From contig NZ_AP018678.1 of the NCBI RefSeq assembly GCF_002218005.2, positions 1,798,001 to 1,862,000 of the forward strand: a DNA stretch of 64,000 nt, read 5' to 3'. Of the stretch, positions 37,574 through 45,850 are shown piece after piece. The notes below the pieces were generated by a model, which did not search any database, was not told where the DNA came from, and worked only from the letters and a program-made list of their open reading frames with translations. Numbering within the stretch: position 1 is the first letter of the stretch; each line of letters opens with the position of its first letter. A program made the translations under genes and the position numbers. The DNA is from Vibrio algivorus (GTDB lineage: Bacteria > Pseudomonadota > Gammaproteobacteria > Enterobacterales > Vibrionaceae).

Positions 37574-38026
37574 ATGAAAATTTGGGTTGATGCTGACGCG
37601 TGTCCAAAAACCATCCGAGAAACTATTTGTCGCGCCGCCGAACGCACCGGCATTACCACCACATTTATTGCCAACCACTTAGTGCCAGTTCCTAAGCGTA
37701 ATAATATTCATAGCGTGCAAGTCGAAAGTGGCTTTGATATTGCGGACAATGAAATCGTACGCCGCGTGGAAGCCGGCGATCTCGTCATTACCTCCGATAT
37801 CCCTCTCGCTGATGAAGTGATCACCAAAGGCGGCCAAGCATTAAGCTCGCGCGGTGAGCTTTATACCAAAGACACCATCAAAGCTCGTCTGAATATTCGT
37901 GATTTTATGGATACCATGCGTTCAAGCGGTGTTCAAAGCGGAGGGCCTCCACCTTTATCCCAAACCGATAAACGTGAATTTGCCAATCACTTGGATAGAA
38001 TATTGGCGAAAGGCGGGAACTCGTAG
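37574..38026 (+). CDS. yaiI: YaiI/YqxD family protein (UPF0178, DUF188)
   Basis: Predicted PIN-like nuclease fold protein of unknown role. It begins MKIWVDADACPKTIRE, with the conserved DADACP, followed by DNEIVRRVEAGDLVITSDIPLA and a SGVQSGGPPPLSQ tail typical of the family. Length is 150 residues (E. coli YaiI 152). The last codons and stop (GGGAACTCGTAG) contain AACTCG, the unit of the map array, and a (CTCGTTG)10 array begins 16 bp later. Confidence 0.88.
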   Translation: MKIWVDADACPKTIRETICRAAERTGITTTFIANHLVPVPKRNNIHSVQVESGFDIADNEIVRRVEAGDLVITSDIPLADEVITKGGQALSSRGELYTKDTIKARLNIRDFMDTMRSSGVQSGGPPPLSQTDKREFANHLDRILAKGGNS

Positions 38027-38042
38027 CTCGGCCGCTGCGCTT

Positions 38043-38112
38043 CTCGTTGCTCGTTGCTCGTTGCTCGTTGCTCGTTGCTCGTTGCTCGTTGCTCGTTGCT
38101 CGTTGCTCGTTG
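38043..38112. repeat. Tandem array (CTCGTTG)10
   Basis: Ten perfect copies of a 7-bp unit, the longest array in the window, just after the UPF0178 stop. Because seven is not a multiple of three, an open frame crossing it encodes a seven-residue repeat (RCSLLVA); I do not regard that as a gene. Confidence 0.96.
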
Positions 38113-38186
38113 AAAGATTTCAGTTCTTTGAAAAGTATAAATCGAGTAAATTTCTATTTATTACACTAAATTTATAGCACCTTCCC

Positions 38187-38227
38187 CGAGTTACGAGTAG
38201 CAAAGCGCCCTAGTCACGAGCAACGAC
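38187..38227. repeat. Inverted degenerate arm of the CTCGTTG array
   Basis: CGAGTTACGAGTAGCAAAGCG followed by CACGAGCAACGA. The last part is the complement of TCGTTGCTCGTG, so it can pair with the array. The gap 38113-38186 between them is AT-rich with no clear terminator. The AGCAAAGCG core recurs at 45804. Confidence 0.65.
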
Positions 38228-38262
38228 TCCATCGGCCCTCATGTCTAAGCGCCTTCTAAGAA

Positions 38263-39048
38263 TTACTTCAAATGATCCCAAGACAAATTCGACACAATGC
38301 GGCAATCGTCGCATTTGAAATAGAAAATATCATGTAAAGGTTGTTCAAGTTTCCAATCACCACCACAACGAGGACAAGGTCGATCCTGTTCGGCTTGCAA
38401 ACTTTCACCACCTACTCGATATAAATAGTAATAGGTCGGGATCTTGGTGATGTACTCTAATCGACCACGTAAATCCCACCCTCGGCGGAATAAATCACTG
38501 TCTACTTGAGCAATTTCTTTCAAACCTGCATGTTCCGCCTCACAAGCACCTGCCATTTGCAATTCATCACATGCCTGCCATTCTGTCTGCCATTTTACTA
38601 ACGACTTATGATCGCCATTTAATGTAGGTGGATTGTGATACAAAGGGATAGGCCTAAACGTATCACCGCAACGTAATGGGGAGCATGAGTGAACAAAAGT
38701 GGTATATAAAACCTGCCAACTTGGTATGTTCTGCTCATCAAATGACACCGTTTGCTCAGAGTTAAGATCTTGGCCAAGCACTTTCACTTTTGGTGCCAAT
38801 ACCTTTGCCTCAGTTAATCGTTGCAAGCATACTTTGACATAATCAGAATGGTAATCAGCATGTAAGCTATTGGCTTCAGGACAAATCAAGCGAGCTCGAA
38901 ATTCGCCATCACCAATAATAATCGGAAACTCACGACCGAGAATTTGACCGTTATAACGCAAAGCATCAAATAAACCATTAATTGCTTTTTCTACCGCATC
39001 GATAGTGGTGTTATCAAAACATTCAAATCGTAATTCAACTACGTACAC
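38263..39048 (-). CDS. DUF2310 family zinc-ribbon protein
   Basis: Unknown function. A 261-residue cytoplasmic protein whose C terminus carries a zinc ribbon: CPRCGG about 25 residues before CDDC. The N terminus (VELRFECFDNTTIDAVEKAI) and the segment VHSCSPLRCGDTFRPIPLY are typical of the family as I remember it. The first codon is GTG; no better ATG is available. It starts 12 bp after syd on the same strand, so the two form an operon. Confidence 0.82.
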   Translation of the reverse strand: MYVVELRFECFDNTTIDAVEKAINGLFDALRYNGQILGREFPIIIGDGEFRARLICPEANSLHADYHSDYVKVCLQRLTEAKVLAPKVKVLGQDLNSEQTVSFDEQNIPSWQVLYTTFVHSCSPLRCGDTFRPIPLYHNPPTLNGDHKSLVKWQTEWQACDELQMAGACEAEHAGLKEIAQVDSDLFRRGWDLRGRLEYITKIPTYYYLYRVGGESLQAEQDRPCPRCGGDWKLEQPLHDIFYFKCDDCRIVSNLSWDHLK

Positions 39049-39060
39049 TTAAGACCCCAA

Positions 39061-39606
39061 CTACACTTCTGCTTGGCATTGTAATAAAAACTGTTCGACA
39101 TTGGGCGAGAGCACATCACGCTTATCGGTTCCTAATCGCTCTAAAATCACTTCACCAGAAATATTGCAGATTGAAATCACATCCAACTCGGCATCCGTTG
39201 TACCAATAAAAATGGTGGGTTTTAATTTTAAGCGGCGCTGCGTCACTAAGTGACCTAAAATATTTTCTTGCAGACGAATAAAGTCCTCATCACTCCACAC
39301 TTGCAACAAAGTAAATGGCTTACCTTTCCAGGACAAAGTAAGATCTGCGCTATACTGCGATCCATAGAAAGCCTTTACGTCAGGGTGAATAATTAACTCA
39401 ATACCGCGCTCTAAATCACTGAAATCTGCTAATTCATCACGTTCTTGAGGTAACCATTCAATATTTTGGCCATCAGTACGTTGCACGCAAGGTGAAGGAA
39501 TGCCTTCCATCTCATTAGCGATAGGAAAGCTTTTATAAGCCTCCTGCCATTTATCCACAAATTCTGTGGTTAAAACCGCTAATGCCTGGGCAATATTGTG
39601 ATTCAT
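39061..39606 (-). CDS. syd: SecY-interacting protein Syd
   Basis: Peripheral cytoplasmic-membrane protein that binds SecY and can displace SecA from faulty translocons. Length is 181 residues, equal to E. coli Syd. Recognisable stretches: WQEAYKSFPIANEMEGIPSP near 20-40, FSDLERGIELIIHPDVKAFYG and the acidic concave-face residues. A strong ribosome site AAGGAG precedes the ATG. It is divergent from queF with 87 bp between starts; truC-yqcC-syd-queF is also a cluster in E. coli. Confidence 0.93.
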   Translation of the reverse strand: MNHNIAQALAVLTTEFVDKWQEAYKSFPIANEMEGIPSPCVQRTDGQNIEWLPQERDELADFSDLERGIELIIHPDVKAFYGSQYSADLTLSWKGKPFTLLQVWSDEDFIRLQENILGHLVTQRRLKLKPTIFIGTTDAELDVISICNISGEVILERLGTDKRDVLSPNVEQFLLQCQAEV

Positions 39607-39693
39607 TTAGGACTCCTTAGGGTATGCTGCCCCTAGTGACAGTTAACTTTTAATTCAGTAATATTCAAACAAATTTCGGATAAGAGAAGTATC

Positions 39694-40563
39694 ATGACCC
39701 ACTCATCAAAGCAGACAAAATATGCTAATGCCAAAGAATTGCAAGGATTAACATTAGGTCAAGCGACACAATATAGCCATGACTACGATGCGAGCCTTTT
39801 ACAGCCAGTTCCGCGTAGCTTAAACCGTGATGATTTGGGATTAAAGGACTCTGCCGAACTACCTTTTGTTGGTAGCGACATTTGGACACTCTATGAATTA
39901 TCATGGCTCAATATAAAAGGATTACCTCAAGTCGCAATTGGTGATGTCATTCTCCCACCGACTAGTCCTAACTTGATTGAATCCAAATCCTTCAAACTCT
40001 ACCTCAATAGTTTTAACCAAACTCGCTTTGAATCTTGGCAGCAAGTTAAACAAATTATCGCGCAAGACTTATCTCATTGCGCAGGAGAAGCGGTAGAAGT
40101 TACACTACACTCTCTAAGCCATTATACTCAGCAACCTATTACTACAATGCAAGGTCAGTGTATTGATGACCAAGATATTGAGATCAGTGATTACCAATTC
40201 GATGAAAGCTACCTTAAAGGTTCTACCTTCCCCAAAAAGGTCAGTGAGTGCTTACATAGCCATTTATTGAAATCAAATTGCTTAATCACCAATCAACCTG
40301 ATTGGGGCAGTGTTGAAATCGAATACACTGGAAATAAAATCAATCAAGAAGCGCTACTACGCTACTTAGTGTCATTCCGTGAGCATAACGAATTCCATGA
40401 ACAATGCGTTGAGCGTATTTTTTGTGACATAATGAAATACTGCCAGCCTGAAAAATTGAGTGTTTATGCGCGCTATACCCGCCGTGGTGGCTTGGATATC
40501 AATCCATTTCGTTCAACTCATCTATCTAAGCCAAGCCAAATGACTCGGATGGCTCGTCAGTAG
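39694..40563 (+). CDS. queF: NADPH-dependent 7-cyano-7-deazaguanine reductase
   Basis: Reduces preQ0 to preQ1 in queuosine biosynthesis for tRNA. This is the long, two-domain (YqcD/type II) form of the tunnelling fold. The substrate motif ESKSFKLYLNSF lies near residues 92-103, and the catalytic Cys is at 196 (SNCLITNQPDWGS). The C-terminal half has REHNEFHEQCVERIF and YTRRGGLDINPFR. Length is 289 residues (E. coli 282). I looked for a preQ1 riboswitch upstream and saw none. Confidence 0.95.
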   Translation: MTHSSKQTKYANAKELQGLTLGQATQYSHDYDASLLQPVPRSLNRDDLGLKDSAELPFVGSDIWTLYELSWLNIKGLPQVAIGDVILPPTSPNLIESKSFKLYLNSFNQTRFESWQQVKQIIAQDLSHCAGEAVEVTLHSLSHYTQQPITTMQGQCIDDQDIEISDYQFDESYLKGSTFPKKVSECLHSHLLKSNCLITNQPDWGSVEIEYTGNKINQEALLRYLVSFREHNEFHEQCVERIFCDIMKYCQPEKLSVYARYTRRGGLDINPFRSTHLSKPSQMTRMARQ

Positions 40564-40674
40564 CTACTAGCTACTCTGCCAAACTATGATCTAAGAAAAC
40601 TAACCATCCCATAAATGTAAGCTTATTCTCACTTGCGACTCAACAAGCTGTCGCAATAATGCTAAGCTATTCAA

Positions 40675-40725
40675 ACCCAAGCAACCTAAAAATATTCAAT
40701 TGAGAGTACTTTAGATAGCTTGGGT
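40675..40725. repeat. Short inverted repeat ACCCAAGC...GCTTGGGT
   Basis: Perfect 8-bp arms 35 bases apart, upstream of the TPR gene. The arms resemble the TATACCCAAG ends of the larger elements, so this is probably another minimal family member. It would fall in or near the promoter of the TPR gene. Confidence 0.6.
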
Positions 40726-40762
40726 ATCATCATCCGTACCGCTTCTTAGAGATAATGTAACT

Positions 40763-43048
40763 ATGAAAAAGATCCTTTGGATATGTTTCGCTTTTATGCT
40801 GACATTCAGCTCTGCGCTTCAGGCCAAAGTCTACCTCTCACCTATCCTCAATGAAGCACATAAGTTTCTTAGCGTCACTCCTGAGCAATCCTTAGATATT
40901 ACTAAGCGCTATATTTCTACACGTAAATTAGTCTCTACCAAAAACCAAGACTACACGCTGTCGCGAGAAGGTAGTGAAAAAACCATTAGAACGCCTTCAA
41001 CAACTATTGAAGCACTACAGATTATGGCTAGTGCTTACTACGCATTAGGCTCAGAAAACCTTGCATTTATTACCTTAAAAGAAGCCGAAGCCATAGCCAT
41101 CAAATATCAAGTTACCCAACCACTACTAACGACTAAGCTGGAATATGCAAAATTACTTTGGCAATGGACCAAAGACCTTGAACGTGTTCAACAAAATGTA
41201 GATCAGCTAAAAGCACAGGTTAAGAAAGAAAACACGAATAAACATTGGCAACAAGAAACCTTGTACCAACTGAATATGTTAGAAGCTGAAATGAACAGCG
41301 ACTTGGATCATGATGTCAAAGCAGAAGCTGCCTTTCAGCAAGCACGTAATTATTTAACGAGTGCTAGATCGGTCCCTTTGACTATCGATTACCATTTACG
41401 TTTAGGACAGCATTATTTATCAAAAAACCAATACGATCAGTCTTTAACCGAACTTCTCACCGCCTATTGGTCAGCGATAGAAGAAAGTGATAGTGGTGAA
41501 TTAGCCCGTACTAACTTATTACTTGCACAGTTGTTTTATACTCGCCAAGTATTTGATAAAGCGCTTGAACATGCCATTGAAGCGGCAGACTTTTATGATG
41601 CTTACCCGCACTCCGTACCGCTCTCAAATACAGTAAAATTAATGGCGGATATTTTCTTTAAACAAGGAAAATATAATTTAGCGTTAGTGAACTATTTAAA
41701 CCTACTTGATAACGAAACTAATCAAAGAGACATAAAGCAAGTCATCCAGCTACGAATTGATATATCAAATACCTATTTAAAGCTATTTGATCTCACCCAT
41801 TCTGAAAACTATTTAATAGAAGCAGAAACGCTAGTTGAACAAAGTAGTAATTCAGAATTAAAAACAAAAACATTACTACTTAGAGGTGCACTATCTCTAT
41901 CTAAAAAAGAGATAAAAGTCGCTATTTCAAGTAGTGAAAATGCTTTAGATATTGCTGAAAAAACGCAAGATAAACACTTACAAATGTTTGCTTATCAAGT
42001 GCTGTCTGAAGCTTATCAACAAGATAAAAATTACCAGCAAGCATTAATCATGCAACAACAATATCAACGACTATGGCAAAACCAACAAGATCAATTTAAC
42101 GCCATTAATGAAGATGTATTTCGTCAACAAAAAGACATCATTGAAAAAACATTGCATTATGCAGGTCTTGAAGACGATTTAATTTATCTCGATACACAGT
42201 ATGTTAAATACCAACGTGCCACGATTATCCTAGGGATCGTTGCTTTTATGCTTCTATGTTTAGTGATTCGCCGTGGTTATTTAAATCAAAAAATACGTGA
42301 TGAAGTTGAAACTCAAACGATTGATTTATACACCCATCCTAGATCTGGGCTGCAAAACCTCAAGTTATTAAATGCTAAACTACCAAAATCATTAGAACGT
42401 AGTAATGCCGTATTTGAACAATGGCGACTTGGTGAGTTGATCAATGAGCCATTAAGTGACCGCTTAAACTTTGTGATGTTCGATTTCCCATTTTTACGTA
42501 ATGTATATTTAAAGCAAGGCTATCAAGTAGGTCTCAATGTTGAAAAACAGTTTGGTGACTACATGAAAAAGTTGATTATCAAGCCAGCTCGCTTATACCA
42601 TTTTTCTGATGGGTTATTTTTATACATAGAACCTAAAGGTGAAGCGCAAAATACACCAGATTATTTCTGTGAAAAAATTCAGAACTGGATAAATCAATTT
42701 GAACCAAATCAAAATATAGACCGCCACTTTAGAATGGGGATGGCTGAATACCCATTTTTACCGCGTGCCTATACCGCTATTAACGATAAGGAATTGGTTG
42801 ATATCCTGTTTATGGCGATTTATTTAGCTCGAAAAATCAAAAAATGTTACTCCACACAAGAACCCTCTAACTGGGTACACTTAACCGCTATCGAAAATGC
42901 ACCAGCCGCTAGTTTTGCCGGTAAAGATATTCGTCACGCTTGCGAGCAAGCGGTGGAGCAAGGACTCATCAAAATTCACACCTCAAGTGGACATGATGAA
43001 ATAGCCAAAGCCATTTTACGTAACGATGAAAGCAACCAAAAGCGCTAG
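40763..43048 (+). CDS. TPR-containing membrane protein with C-terminal GGDEF-like remnant
   Basis: 761 residues; no gene name recognised. A signal peptide (MKKILWICFAFMLTFSSALQ, cleaved near AKV) is followed by a helical tetratricopeptide-type region (about 85-450) and one membrane helix at about 484-503 (ATIILGIVAFMLLCLVI). A cytoplasmic domain follows. That domain has echoes of a diguanylate cyclase: THPRSGLQNLKLL (compare DPLTGLxNR, near 524), HFSDGLFLYIEP at about 613 in place of the GGDEF strand-turn, and FRMGMAEYP plus a terminal LFMAIYLARK helix. The GGDEF residues themselves are absent, so it is presumably catalytically dead. A periplasmic TPR sensor signalling through the membrane is inferred, not shown. 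Confidence 0.8.
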   Translation: MKKILWICFAFMLTFSSALQAKVYLSPILNEAHKFLSVTPEQSLDITKRYISTRKLVSTKNQDYTLSREGSEKTIRTPSTTIEALQIMASAYYALGSENLAFITLKEAEAIAIKYQVTQPLLTTKLEYAKLLWQWTKDLERVQQNVDQLKAQVKKENTNKHWQQETLYQLNMLEAEMNSDLDHDVKAEAAFQQARNYLTSARSVPLTIDYHLRLGQHYLSKNQYDQSLTELLTAYWSAIEESDSGELARTNLLLAQLFYTRQVFDKALEHAIEAADFYDAYPHSVPLSNTVKLMADIFFKQGKYNLALVNYLNLLDNETNQRDIKQVIQLRIDISNTYLKLFDLTHSENYLIEAETLVEQSSNSELKTKTLLLRGALSLSKKEIKVAISSSENALDIAEKTQDKHLQMFAYQVLSEAYQQDKNYQQALIMQQQYQRLWQNQQDQFNAINEDVFRQQKDIIEKTLHYAGLEDDLIYLDTQYVKYQRATIILGIVAFMLLCLVIRRGYLNQKIRDEVETQTIDLYTHPRSGLQNLKLLNAKLPKSLERSNAVFEQWRLGELINEPLSDRLNFVMFDFPFLRNVYLKQGYQVGLNVEKQFGDYMKKLIIKPARLYHFSDGLFLYIEPKGEAQNTPDYFCEKIQNWINQFEPNQNIDRHFRMGMAEYPFLPRAYTAINDKELVDILFMAIYLARKIKKCYSTQEPSNWVHLTAIENAPAASFAGKDIRHACEQAVEQGLIKIHTSSGHDEIAKAILRNDESNQKR

Positions 43049-43051
43049 TTA

Positions 43052-43077
43052 ATCAACAGCCCCTAGGGTCTGTTGAT
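43052..43077. repeat. 26-bp near-perfect palindrome after the TPR gene
   Basis: ATCAACAG, CCCCTAGGGT, CTGTTGAT. It lies four bases after the stop. It consists of the left end of the 268-bp element joined to what looks like an inverted fragment of the same end. It could act as a terminator stem, although no T run follows. Confidence 0.6.
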
Positions 43078-43331
43078 CTTTCGTGATGATTTTTGCAGCA
43101 AGTTGTTGGGTATTTGAACAAGGCAGAGGTTCCGTAGTGTAGCTAGCCTACACGAGGAGCCGATAACGCAGTGCAAATGACCAACAAACGCTGCCCAAAG
43201 GGTTCGGCTAAAAGCGTTCTATGCTTCGTTAAGTCTCATTTACTTAGAATAACTAGGCTACAATCGACTTGCCTTGCCTAAAACGCTTTTATCTCGAATA
43301 AAATTTAACCACGAAAGCTCAACAGGCCCTA
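43064..43331. mobile_element. 268-bp MITE-like element with AGGGTCTGTTGA ends
   Basis: Imperfect terminal inverted repeats of about 22 bp: TAGGGTCTGTTGATCTTTCG at the left, and the complement of TAGGGCCTGTTGAGCTTTCG at the right. The ends are followed by GTG and its complement. No coding capacity. The element takes up most of the 416-bp gap 43049-43464; the remaining part (43332-43464) would hold the ppnN promoter. A partial end, GGTCTGTTGAACC, also occurs at 28916 near rpsB. Confidence 0.75.
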
Positions 43332-43464
43332 AAGAATGTCATTGAGATCACTCACTTATCAATAAATATTATTCACTGAATATAGCGAAATAATACGAAT
43401 CTGTGTAAGGTGAAAGGACCTACCGAAACAATCATAATTCATAATCGGTGAGAAGGAGCTTTCT

Positions 43465-44820
43465 ATGATTACGCAAATTAGCCCTATGGGTAGTTTAGAT
43501 TTATTATCTCAATTAGAAGTCAGCAAGTTAAAAAAAGCGGCTTCAAGCGATCTCTATCAGCTTTATCGCAGCTGTTCTCTAGCGGTATTGAATTCAGGCA
43601 GCCATACGGATGATTCTGAACAATTACTAAAATTAAACGAATCCTTTGAAATTGAAGTACTGCGTCGCGAACGTGGTATTAAACTAGAACTGACCGATCC
43701 ACCTGAACATGCTTTCGTTGACGGAACGATCATTAAAGGGATTCAAGCCCACCTATTCTCTGTATTACGAGACATCGTCTTTTTACACGTACACTTAGCA
43801 GATAGCCAGCGTCTACATCTAACGGATTCAACGCAAATTACTAACCAAGTATTTGGTATTTTACGCAATGCTAAAGCACTCCAAACAGGCACCGAACCTA
43901 ATCTTGTCGTTTGTTGGGGTGGCCACTCGATCAATCCTATTGAATATCAATACACTCGTGAAGTAGGAAATGAACTCGGCTTACGTGAAATGAATATTTG
44001 TACAGGTTGTGGTCCTGGTGCAATGGAAGGGCCGATGAAAGGCGCAGCAGTAGGGCATGCTAAGCAACGCTACTCAAATCAACGTTATATCGGCTTAACT
44101 GAACCATCAATTATTGCGGCAGAGCCACCTAACCCAATCGTCAATGAATTGATCATCATGCCGGATATTGAAAAGCGTTTAGAAGGCTTTGTACGCTTAG
44201 GCCACGGGATTATCATCTTCCCTGGAGGTCCAGGAACTGCCGAAGAGTTACTGTATATTCTCGGTATATTGATGCACCCAGATAATGCTGATCAACCACT
44301 GCCATTGGTTCTTACGGGGCCAAAAGAAAGTGAGGCTTACTTCCGTTCTATCGATCAATTCATCCACGATACGCTCGGCCCTGAAGCACAAAAACACTAT
44401 CAAATTGTGATTGGTGATCCAGCTAAAGCCGCGCGAATCATGAAAGAGGCGATGCCGAAAGTGAAGGAGCACCGCAAGTCTCATGAAGACGCCTATAGCT
44501 TCAACTGGTCACTACACATCGCACCAGATTTCCAAGCCCCCTTTGAACCAACTCATGAATCAATGGCCGCGCTTGATCTACACCTAGAACAACCACCAGA
44601 GAAGCTAGCTGCCAACCTACGAAAAGCCTTCTCTGGTATTGTTGCGGGTAACGTAAAATCAGAAGGCATTCGCGAAATCAAGAAACACGGCCCATTCATC
44701 ATAGATGGTGATCGTAACTTGATGGAAAAAATGGATACCTTATTGAATGACTTTGTTGAGCAGCAACGGATGAAATTACCAGGCTCTGAATACATTCCTT
44801 GTTATCGTGTTGCTCGTTAA
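43465..44820 (+). CDS. ppnN: Pyrimidine/purine nucleotide 5'-monophosphate nucleosidase PpnN
   Basis: Hydrolyses nucleoside monophosphates to base and ribose 5-phosphate; in E. coli (YgdH) it is a (p)ppGpp-stimulated enzyme that tunes nucleotide pools under stress. The protein (451 residues, E. coli 454) has the LOG-family catalytic core: GCGPGAMEGPMKGA near 180 and FPGGPGTAEELLYILG near 252, with flanking PpnN-specific N- and C-terminal domains (MGSLDLLSQLEV; PGSEYIPCYRVAR). AAGGAG precedes the ATG. Position beside xni and queF matches E. coli. Confidence 0.94.
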   Translation: MITQISPMGSLDLLSQLEVSKLKKAASSDLYQLYRSCSLAVLNSGSHTDDSEQLLKLNESFEIEVLRRERGIKLELTDPPEHAFVDGTIIKGIQAHLFSVLRDIVFLHVHLADSQRLHLTDSTQITNQVFGILRNAKALQTGTEPNLVVCWGGHSINPIEYQYTREVGNELGLREMNICTGCGPGAMEGPMKGAAVGHAKQRYSNQRYIGLTEPSIIAAEPPNPIVNELIIMPDIEKRLEGFVRLGHGIIIFPGGPGTAEELLYILGILMHPDNADQPLPLVLTGPKESEAYFRSIDQFIHDTLGPEAQKHYQIVIGDPAKAARIMKEAMPKVKEHRKSHEDAYSFNWSLHIAPDFQAPFEPTHESMAALDLHLEQPPEKLAANLRKAFSGIVAGNVKSEGIREIKKHGPFIIDGDRNLMEKMDTLLNDFVEQQRMKLPGSEYIPCYRVAR

Positions 44821-44859
44821 GCAATAAAATTCAACTCTACAACTCGCTGAATTTGCTAC

Positions 44860-44893
44860 AATGGCTTTGATTTTTATAGATCAAAGCCATTTT
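44860..44893 (+). terminator. Terminator of ppnN
   Basis: A 12-bp perfect stem AATGGCTTTGAT with an eight-base loop, then TTTTC. It ends about 20 bp before the xni start, leaving little room for a separate xni promoter. Confidence 0.8.
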
Positions 44894-44914
44894 CATATTG
44901 TATTAGGAGAAGTT

Positions 44915-45685
44915 ATGTCAATTCACTTGGTGATCATCGATGCCCTCAACTTGATCCGTCGAGTGCACTCCGCACAACCTGATGCCAATGATATTGACCG
45001 TACTATCACGACTACAAGCCGAACCATCAATAAGATTCTGGTTGAATCACAGCCAACCCATATCATTGCGGTATTTGATCATCATCTACAAGACCGAGGC
45101 TGGCGAGCGCAAGTTCTACCTAGCTATAAAGAAGATCGTAAACCTATGCCAGCCCCCCTACTCGCGGGCTTAGAAAAGATCCAATCAGCTTGGTGGGAAC
45201 TAGGGATAGACTCTTTACTTTCTGATGGCGATGAAGCCGATGACTTAGTGGCAACCCTTGCATACAAAGTCGCGTCAGCAGGAGAAAAAGCCACCATAAT
45301 CTCAACCGATAAAGGCTATTGCCAACTACTATCACCCAACGTTCAAATTCGCGATTATTTCCAACACCGCTGGCTAGATGCCCCATTTATCGAACAAGAA
45401 TTTGGTGTCAAACCCGAGCAACTTGCCGATTACTGGGGATTAGTCGGCATTAGTTCCAGCAAGGTTCCCGGGATTCCCGGCATTGGACCGAAAGCAGCTA
45501 AAGAAATATTGCAGCAATATGGTGATATAGAAACCGCTTATGCCGCTGAAGATTTAGTACCTAAATACCGTAAAAAGTTTGATGAGCATATTGAATTAGC
45601 ACGCACCTGTAAACGAATTGCAGCACTACAAACGGATATGAAATTGGGGTTTAATTTGCAGGATGTGAGATATCTAGGTTCCTAG
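44915..45685 (+). CDS. xni: Flap endonuclease Xni (ExoIX)
   Basis: Structure-specific 5' flap endonuclease related to the 5'-3' exonuclease domain of DNA polymerase I. The ATG at 44915 (MSIHLVIIDALNLIRR) has AGGAGA seven bases before and was preferred to the longer frame from 44861, which lies in the ppnN terminator. Motifs: DALNLIRR, FDHHLQDRGWR, DGDEADDLVATLA (metal-binding acids) and the helix-hairpin-helix VPGIPGIGPKAAKE. Length is 256 residues (E. coli 251). Its last codons and stop (CTAGGTTCCTAG, then TTTCGA) are built of repeat units from two of the array types. Confidence 0.93.
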   Translation: MSIHLVIIDALNLIRRVHSAQPDANDIDRTITTTSRTINKILVESQPTHIIAVFDHHLQDRGWRAQVLPSYKEDRKPMPAPLLAGLEKIQSAWWELGIDSLLSDGDEADDLVATLAYKVASAGEKATIISTDKGYCQLLSPNVQIRDYFQHRWLDAPFIEQEFGVKPEQLADYWGLVGISSSKVPGIPGIGPKAAKEILQQYGDIETAYAAEDLVPKYRKKFDEHIELARTCKRIAALQTDMKLGFNLQDVRYLGS

Positions 45686-45740
45686 TTTCGAGTTTCGAGT
45701 TTCGAGTTTCGAGTTTCGAGTTTCGAGTTTCGAGTTTCGA
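45685..45740. repeat. Tandem array (GTTTCGA)8 starting in the xni stop codon
   Basis: Eight perfect copies of a 7-bp unit. The first G is the last base of the xni TAG. The array at 62209-62264 has the same unit and the same copy number, and both are followed by GAGAAAAT or GAAAAT. Confidence 0.96.
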
Positions 45741-45755
45741 GAAAATTTTGACGAT

Positions 45756-45793
45756 AAAAAAGCTGAGAGAATATAGTCTTTTCTCAGCTTTTG
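45756..45793 (+). terminator. Terminator between xni and rlmM
   Basis: AAAAAGCTGAGA with TCTCAGCTTTT around a loop of about 13 bases. It is A-rich on one side and T-rich on the other, so it can serve both converging genes. Confidence 0.8.
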
Positions 45794-45797
45794 CTTT

Positions 45798-45843
45798 TCT
45801 CGTAGCAAAGCGAACTCGTCACCCGCAACTCGGAGCGGAGCGT
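45798..45843. repeat. Inverted degenerate arm after the xni terminator
   Basis: TCTCGTAGCAAAGCGAACTCG then CGCAACTCGGAGCGGAGCG. It carries the AGCAAAGCG core seen at 38199 and the similar AGCGAAGCG seen at 62532. It lies just beyond the rlmM stop. Confidence 0.6.
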
Positions 45844-45850
45844 CCCACTT

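Noticed and set aside
38043..38112. Possible CRISPR array
   Set aside because: The units are 7 bp, contiguous and without spacers; no cas genes in the window.
37899..38177. Open frame on the plus strand crossing the (CTCGTTG)10 array, encoding repeated RCSLLVA
   Set aside because: It starts inside the UPF0178 gene, and its repeat arises only because the 7-bp array is read in three phases; no ribosome site.
39607..39693. preQ1 riboswitch before queF
   Set aside because: The 87-bp gap to syd is short and no pseudoknot-like C/A-rich tail before the ribosome site was seen.
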